From an uncultured Dehalococcoidia bacterium (GTDB taxonomy: Bacteria > Chloroflexota > Dehalococcoidia > Lucifugimonadales > GCA-2712585): a DNA stretch of 64,000 nt. This document shows positions 60,849 through 64,000 of this stretch, piece after piece. The notes beneath the pieces were generated by a model. The model was given only the letters and a program-made list of their open reading frames with translations. It was not told the origin of the DNA and did no database searches. Each line of letters starts with the position of its first letter. Positions within the stretch are counted from its first letter, which is position 1. The translations under genes were made by a program, and so were the position numbers. The stretch lies in the NCBI GenBank assembly GCA_951812825.1, contig OX638324.1, positions 2,395,141-2,459,140 on the forward strand, in the 5' to 3' direction.

Positions 60849-63800
60849 TTGACCAACCAGCCGTCGGAAATCAAGACTCACGTCCCCTGGTACCCCAAAC
60901 TGCTGCAGACCCACCGCTGGCGCAGCATCGGCCCCCACCGCGGCGGACGCACCATCGCCGTCACAGGCCACCCCACAGACCCCATGACCTTCTACTTCGG
61001 CGGCTCAGGTAGCGGCGTCTGGAAGACCCACGACGGCGGCGTCTACTGGCAGTGCATGTCCGACGGCTTCCTCAATACCGGCCCCATCGGCGCCATCGCC
61101 GTTTCCGACTCCGACCCCAACGTCATCTACGTCGGCGCCGGCGAGGCCTGCTCACGCCCCGACGTTTCCCACGGCGACGGCGTTTACAAGACCACCAACG
61201 GGGGCGAGACCTGGCAACACCTCGGCCTGGAGGCCACCCGTCACATCGGGCGAATCCGCATTCACCCCAATGACCCCAATACCGTCTACGTGGCCGCCCA
61301 GGGGCACCTCTTCGGCCACAACCCGGAGCGCGGCGTCTACCGCTCCCGAGACGGCGGCGACACCTGGGAACTCGTACTCCACAAGAGCGAACGCGCCGGC
61401 GCCATTGACCTCACCATGGATCCCAACAACCCCCGAGTCCTCTACGCCGCAATATTCCACTTCCTCCGCCAACCCTGGGAGGAGACCAGCGGCGGCCCCG
61501 ACAGCGGCCTCCACAAGTCCATCGACGGCGGTGATACCTGGACGGACATCACCGACAACACCGGCCTCCCCTCCGGCATCAAGGGCCGCATCGGCGTTGC
61601 CGTCTCCCCCGCCCGCCCGCAAAGAGTGTGGGCGCTTATAGAAGCGGAAGCCGGCGGACTCTTCCGCTCCGAAAACGGCGGCGAAAGCTGGGAGCTCGCC
61701 ACCGACCAGCGGGACCTCCGACGCAGCGCCTCGTCCTATCATCATATCTTCGCCCATCCCCAGGACCCCGACACTCTATACGTCCTCTCCTACTCCGCCT
61801 GGAAGTCCACGGACGGCGGCAAGACCTTCAACACCCTCGCCATGCCCCACGGCGACCACCACGACCTCTGGATAGACCCCCGCAACCCCAAGCGCATGAT
61901 TGAGGGCAACGACGGCGGCGCGACTATTTCGTTCAACGACGGCGAAACCTGGTCGAGCATCTACAACCAGCCTACCCACAGCTTTTTCCACCTCGCCGTC
62001 GACACGCAATTCCCCTACCACGTCTACGGCACCCCCATGGACAACACCGCCGTCTGCGTGCCCAGCCGCACCTTCGAGGCCGCCATACCCTGGAAGGACT
62101 GCTATCCCGTCGGCAGCTCCGAAAGCGGTCACATTGTAGTGCTACCAGACAACCCGAATATCGTCATCGCCGGGGCCATCGGCAGCTCCCCCGGCGGTGG
62201 CGGCAACATGCTCCGCTACGACCACTCCACCGGCCAATCACGCATCATAACCGTCTGGCCAGAGGACCAATATGGCTCCCCGCTCAAGGACGTTAAGTAC
62301 CGCTTCCCCTTCACCTACCCTATCGTCCTCTCGGCCCACGACGGCAACACTCTCTACGCTGCCGCCAACCGGGTGTTCAAGTCCACCAACCAGGGCGCCA
62401 GCTGGGAGACCATCAGCCCCGACCTGACCAGCCAGGACGAATCCAAGATGCAGGTCATCACCGGCGGGAAAATCACCTCCCACGGCCTCTCCTCCCAGTA
62501 CTCCAGCGTCATCTACGCCTTCGCCGAGTCCCGCCTGGAGAAAGGCGTCCTCTGGGCGGGCACCGACGACCGTCAAATTCACCTCTCCAGGGACGGCGGC
62601 GAAACGTGGGAAGACGTAAGCCCCGACAACCTCCCCCGCTGGACCTGCTTCAGCACCATCGAACCCTCGCCCCACGACCCCGCAACCGTCTACGTGGCCG
62701 CCCACCGTTACAAGCTGGACGACCACCGCCCCTTCATCCTCAAGACCACCGACTACGGCGCCACCTGGAAGACGATAACCCGCGGCATCCGCGAGGGCGA
62801 CTTTGCCCGCGTCATCCGGGAAGACCCCAACCGTCCCGGCCTCCTCTACGCAGGGACCGAGACCGGCGTCTACATCTCCGTAAACGGCGGCGAGTCCTGG
62901 CAGTCCATGCAGATGAACCTCCCCGCCGTCGCCGTTCACGACATGCAGATCAAGGACGGCGACCTCGTCCTGGCCACCCACGGTCGCGGCTTCTGGATCC
63001 TCGACAACCTCTCGCCTCTTCACCAGGTGACCGACGAAGCCCTGAACGCCGCCGCCCACCTCTTCGAGCCCCCGGACACCTATCGCGTCAACCGTCCCCT
63101 GCGCTGGAGCTCCCCCGCCCAACCCGGCAAGAACTACGATTGGACCTCCGGCACCGTCGTAACCTACGACGCCCAACCCGACGCCTCGGGCGCGCTGGCC
63201 CGCACATACCTGGACAGCGGCGAAAATCCGCACTACGGCGTCCCTGTCACCTACCACCTCCAGTCGGACGCGGACGACGCGACCCTAACCTTCCTGGACG
63301 CGGACGGCAACGAAATCAAGCGCTACTCCGGCGAGGACGTTCCCTCGGCGGCGGGCATGAACCGCTTCGTCTGGGACATGCTCTACCCCAACGCCCGCGC
63401 CGCCACCATCGGCGCCGGACTGAGTCCTCAGGAAAACCCCTCTGCGAGACCACCCTTCGCACCTCCCGGCACCTATCAGGCAAAACTCACCGTGGGCGAC
63501 GTACAGCTGACCCAGTCCTTCGAAGTCCTCATCGACCCGCGCATCGAGGCCACCAAGGAAGACCTGCAGGCCCAGTTCAACCTCCACACCCAAGTCCTCG
63601 ACGCCCTCTCCGAAACCAACGCCGCCGTCGACCGCCTCAGGGGAATCCGCAGCCAGATCGACGCTTGGACCGAGAGAGCCACCGGACACGAGGGCGCAGC
63701 CCCGGTCGCCGAAGCCGCCGCCGCAATCAAAGATAAGCTCGCCGGCATAGAACCCCACCTCATCCGCGTCATGGGCACCAACCCTATGTACCTGCCCCCC

Positions 63801-64000
63801 AAGGGCCTCGACGCGAAACTGGCTGCCCTCACCAGCGTCGTCTCCAACGCCGACTACGCCTCCACCCGCCAGGCTTACGACGTATTCGAGTCGCTCAAGT
63901 CGCGAGTCGACGACCAGCTTGCGGCCCTGGATCAGGTGGAAACTCACGACCTGCCCAGGTTCCAGACCCTCCTCAAGGAGCTGAACGTCCCTCTCGTCGT
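60849..64000 (+). CDS. VPS10/sortilin-like Asp-box protein (3' end outside window)
   Basis: The frame starts at TTG 60849 (AGAGG 7 bases upstream; a GTG at 60841 is closed by TGA) and stays open to the end, over 1,050 codons. It has repeated Asp boxes of the S-x-D-G-G-x-T-W type (YRSRDGGDTWELV, KSIDGGDTWTDI, RSENGGESWELA, KSTDGGKTFNTL and more), the signature of the VPS10/sortilin and glycosyl-hydrolase-like propellers. A later beta-rich region and a helical C-terminal part follow (from about residue 880). No signal peptide is seen at the start, so it may be cytoplasmic. Length is near the usual for the family, so only a short end is missing. Confidence 0.85.
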   Translation, partial: MTNQPSEIKTHVPWYPKLLQTHRWRSIGPHRGGRTIAVTGHPTDPMTFYFGGSGSGVWKTHDGGVYWQCMSDGFLNTGPIGAIAVSDSDPNVIYVGAGEACSRPDVSHGDGVYKTTNGGETWQHLGLEATRHIGRIRIHPNDPNTVYVAAQGHLFGHNPERGVYRSRDGGDTWELVLHKSERAGAIDLTMDPNNPRVLYAAIFHFLRQPWEETSGGPDSGLHKSIDGGDTWTDITDNTGLPSGIKGRIGVAVSPARPQRVWALIEAEAGGLFRSENGGESWELATDQRDLRRSASSYHHIFAHPQDPDTLYVLSYSAWKSTDGGKTFNTLAMPHGDHHDLWIDPRNPKRMIEGNDGGATISFNDGETWSSIYNQPTHSFFHLAVDTQFPYHVYGTPMDNTAVCVPSRTFEAAIPWKDCYPVGSSESGHIVVLPDNPNIVIAGAIGSSPGGGGNMLRYDHSTGQSRIITVWPEDQYGSPLKDVKYRFPFTYPIVLSAHDGNTLYAAANRVFKSTNQGASWETISPDLTSQDESKMQVITGGKITSHGLSSQYSSVIYAFAESRLEKGVLWAGTDDRQIHLSRDGGETWEDVSPDNLPRWTCFSTIEPSPHDPATVYVAAHRYKLDDHRPFILKTTDYGATWKTITRGIREGDFARVIREDPNRPGLLYAGTETGVYISVNGGESWQSMQMNLPAVAVHDMQIKDGDLVLATHGRGFWILDNLSPLHQVTDEALNAAAHLFEPPDTYRVNRPLRWSSPAQPGKNYDWTSGTVVTYDAQPDASGALARTYLDSGENPHYGVPVTYHLQSDADDATLTFLDADGNEIKRYSGEDVPSAAGMNRFVWDMLYPNARAATIGAGLSPQENPSARPPFAPPGTYQAKLTVGDVQLTQSFEVLIDPRIEATKEDLQAQFNLHTQVLDALSETNAAVDRLRGIRSQIDAWTERATGHEGAAPVAEAAAAIKDKLAGIEPHLIRVMGTNPMYLPPKGLDAKLAALTSVVSNADYASTRQAYDVFESLKSRVDDQLAALDQVETHDLPRFQTLLKELNVPLV

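Noticed and set aside
1-64000. tRNA, rRNA, CRISPR arrays and insertion-sequence transposases
   Set aside because: Looked for by eye: no cloverleaf with a T-arm, no spaced repeat array and no transposase motif was found.

Overview
This 64 kb window is a G+C-rich bacterial chromosome segment with densely packed genes and short intergenic gaps. GTG and TTG starts are common where a good Shine-Dalgarno sequence supports them. I infer a Chloroflexota-type organism (Dehalococcoidia / SAR202-like). The grounds are several amidohydrolase-2 paralogues, a thiolase/DUF35/amidase operon, an orphan oligopeptide-type ABC system, a complete Mrp antiporter and a fused-subunit 2-oxoacid:ferredoxin oxidoreductase. 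This assignment is inference; no rRNA or tRNA gene was seen.

Layout. 1-4.4 kb: the start of an S41 protease lipoprotein, then a peptide-type ABC substrate-binding protein with two permeases and no ATPase. 4.5-9.2 kb: a secreted gluzincin peptidase with a sorting-like tail, dnaN, a small HTH regulator in an AT-rich regulatory region, and an AIR-synthase/HypE-like gene. 9.2-16.2 kb: an MFS exporter, a threonine dehydratase-like enzyme, a CYTH protein and a three-gene 2-oxoacid:ferredoxin oxidoreductase operon. 16.5-22.5 kb: mrpABCDEFG on the minus strand. 22.5-36.3 kb: a repeat-rich gap, formamidase, dinB, then ilvE-plsY-hypothetical-PAP2-like-prkA, ggt, otsB, an MFS gene, an amidohydrolase and a Fur-family regulator. 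36.4-40.4 kb: an HpcH aldolase, a VOC protein, an AT-rich lipoprotein gene between direct repeats, and an OsmC-family gene whose redox Cys codon is an in-frame TGA followed by a SECIS-like hairpin. 40.5-45.9 kb: manC and a four-gene His-rich/cupredoxin/membrane-protein cluster. 45.9-58.7 kb: four further amidohydrolase-2 paralogues interleaved with thiolase-DUF35-amidase, lipoproteins, a 14-repeat RCC1 lipoprotein, nudC and a tyrosine phosphatase. 58.7-64 kb: a second family-5 substrate-binding protein and a large VPS10/Asp-box protein running off the end.

Together the genes suggest an organism that takes up small peptides or organics, degrades organic acids and amides (amidohydrolases, amidase, formamidase, HpcH aldolase, thiolase-like), uses ferredoxin-linked oxoacid oxidation and maintains cation/proton exchange by Mrp. 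The most interesting points are the predicted selenoprotein OsmC, the inserted lipoprotein gene just upstream of it, a prkA gene that seems to start at ATT behind a perfect ribosome-binding site, a PAP2-family protein lacking both catalytic histidines, and the regulatory palindromes around the small HTH gene.
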